Shown in pieces: positions 63,154-64,000 of a stretch of 64,000 nucleotides of DNA. The stretch spans positions 62,001 to 126,000 of the forward strand of contig JNJK01000008.1 of assembly GCA_000701625.1 (NCBI GenBank), in the 5' to 3' direction. The notes beneath the pieces are model-generated. The model was given only the letters and a program-made list of their open reading frames with translations, was not told the DNA's origin and did not search any database. Position numbers and translations under genes: made by a program. Source of the stretch: Lachnospiraceae bacterium MC2017 (lineage in GTDB: Bacteria > Bacillota > Clostridia > Lachnospirales > Lachnospiraceae). How positions within the stretch are numbered: position 1 is the first letter of the stretch; each line of letters opens with the position of its first letter.

Positions 63154-64000
63154 CTAAGCCGTGAAGTCAATTCTGTTTCCATTCTGTCTCATGATCCTGC
63201 GGGCAAGAGCTTCGCTCTCATTTTCTTCACCGGTAACAAGGTCATCGGCTTCTTCTCCGCCATTATTGAGATTTATCCTTCTAAGTCTGGCACTTCTCTG
63301 TGCGTCATCAGTACTTTCAGAATTTTGACCCGGATGCTGGTCTCCCATGAGATTTCGTTCAAATTCATGGCTTGCCAGCGTGACTTCCACATGCTCTACC
63401 TTTATTCCCTGAGACTGAAGTGTTTCTCTCAGTTCTGCGACCTGTGCTTCAAGCGCTGTCTTTACGGCTGCGTTTTGAGCCATAAACTGTGCTGTTATAA
63501 CACCTGCCTTTGATTCGATATGAAGTGCCAGTTTTCCGAGTGATGCGGGATTGAGCTGCATCTCCATAGATGTTGATTCTGCATTGAGCGAGATCTTCAC
63601 CTGGCTCTCGATCTGGTTCATGATATCTCGAATCTGTTCATAGGTATCAGCATAAGATATTGTGGTTTCAGAAGCAGTTTCATTTACTGCGCTGTTAAGA
63701 TTCTGTTCGAAAAGATTTGAAGTACCCTGTGAAGTGCTCTGTTGGAATCCGTTCTCCAAGAATCCTTTGTTATCTGAACGATTTCCTGTTTTCGTTTCTT
63801 CAGGTACTGCAAAGCGGTTTTCCGTTACAGTTTTATCCTCTTCTTCTCTCTCAATGATCCTCTCCGGCTGACTGTCCGGTCTGACGATCTCCGAGGAAGT
63901 TTTTACGGTTTCCGCTGGGGTCCCTGCCGTATCATTATCCTCTTTAGAGAGTATCGGATTTTCTTTAATGTCCCTTTCAACTGCTTTTTTTGTGTCATCC
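63154..64000 (-). CDS. fliK: Flagellar hook-length control protein FliK, C-terminal part
   Basis: The open frame runs to the right edge with no start found, so at least 281 residues are present and the 5' end is missing. The C-terminal core (EMQLNPASLGKLALHIESKAG and VEVTLASHEFERNL) is the Flg_hook/FliK domain that contacts FlhB. The visible N-terminal part is Glu/Asp/Lys/Thr-rich and disordered, as is usual. The short internal TTG start at 63759 is not the true start. Confidence 0.9.
   Translation of the reverse strand, partial: DDTKKAVERDIKENPILSKEDNDTAGTPAETVKTSSEIVRPDSQPERIIEREEEDKTVTENRFAVPEETKTGNRSDNKGFLENGFQQSTSQGTSNLFEQNLNSAVNETASETTISYADTYEQIRDIMNQIESQVKISLNAESTSMEMQLNPASLGKLALHIESKAGVITAQFMAQNAAVKTALEAQVAELRETLQSQGIKVEHVEVTLASHEFERNLMGDQHPGQNSESTDDAQRSARLRRINLNNGGEEADDLVTGEENESEALARRIMRQNGNRIDFTA

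Noticed and set aside
63154-63759. A complete 201-residue fliK gene starting at 63759
   Set aside because: The frame stays open past 63759 to the window edge and the supposed start is a TTG without a ribosome site.
1-64000. CRISPR arrays, tRNA genes or transposase genes
   Set aside because: No regularly spaced repeats, no tRNA-like cloverleaf and no DDE or recombinase motif were seen anywhere, including the island.

Overview
The window looks like a chromosome segment of a motile Lachnospiraceae bacterium (Butyrivibrio, Pseudobutyrivibrio or Roseburia type). This rests on gene content and order: one long fla/che operon of clostridial type with FliY, CheC, CheD, FlhF, FlhG and FapA, ending next to rpsB-tsf; a dgt-dnaG-rpoD-trmK-nif3 block; a fused TGS-uridine kinase; and family-typical DUF5050, DUF6115 and DUF5688-like proteins. 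Almost everything is on the minus strand. No tRNA, rRNA, CRISPR array or transposase gene was recognised.

Layout from left to right. 1-3.3 kb: end of a surface polysaccharide cluster (DUF2304 membrane protein, GT2, flippase, GT4). 3.3-7.8 kb: polyphosphate operon ppx-ppk1-HAD phosphatase. 7.8-10.4 kb: a DUF815 ATPase and pheA. 10.5-11.5 kb: a plus-strand secreted or anchored DUF5050-like protein. 11.5-17.9 kb: a restriction-modification-like island framed by two about 203-nt, near-fully palindromic elements in inverted orientation. 18.1-26.1 kb: metabolic and stress genes (pyrBI, a 1-Cys peroxiredoxin, ilvE, an AraC regulator with a small partner, a DUF5688-like protein, proA). 26.2-33.8 kb: rnpB, a TGS-uridine kinase, nif3, trmK, rpoD, dnaG, dgt. 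34.3-36.5 kb: tsf-rpsB with its own promoter and a structured leader. 36.5-64 kb: the flagellar and chemotaxis operon, read from fliK at the right edge down to a SwrB-like protein and a MltG-like protein.

The flagellar operon encodes the hook machinery (FliK, FlgD, a TIGR02530-type protein, FlgE), FlbD, the stator (MotAB), FliL, the switch (FliM, FliY), the export gate (FliO, P, Q, R, FlhA, FlhB), the placement GTPase and ATPase (FlhF, FlhG), a PilZ protein for c-di-GMP control, the chemotaxis core (CheA, W, Y, B, C, D), sigma-28 (FliA) and FapA. No cheR, fliG, fliF or flagellin gene lies inside the window.

The most unusual part is the island. A GIY-YIG-like nuclease plus SF2 helicase protein carries methyltransferase motifs X, I, II and III at its C-terminus, while the motif IV (NPPY) half is the separate gene just upstream. 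Together they read like a Type ISP-style nuclease-helicase-methylase that has been split and had its gene order permuted. A second protein with a SAM-binding-like half, and a small controller-like XRE regulator with three near-identical 19-bp palindromic operators, complete the set. The flanking palindromes may be mobile foldback elements or island boundaries.
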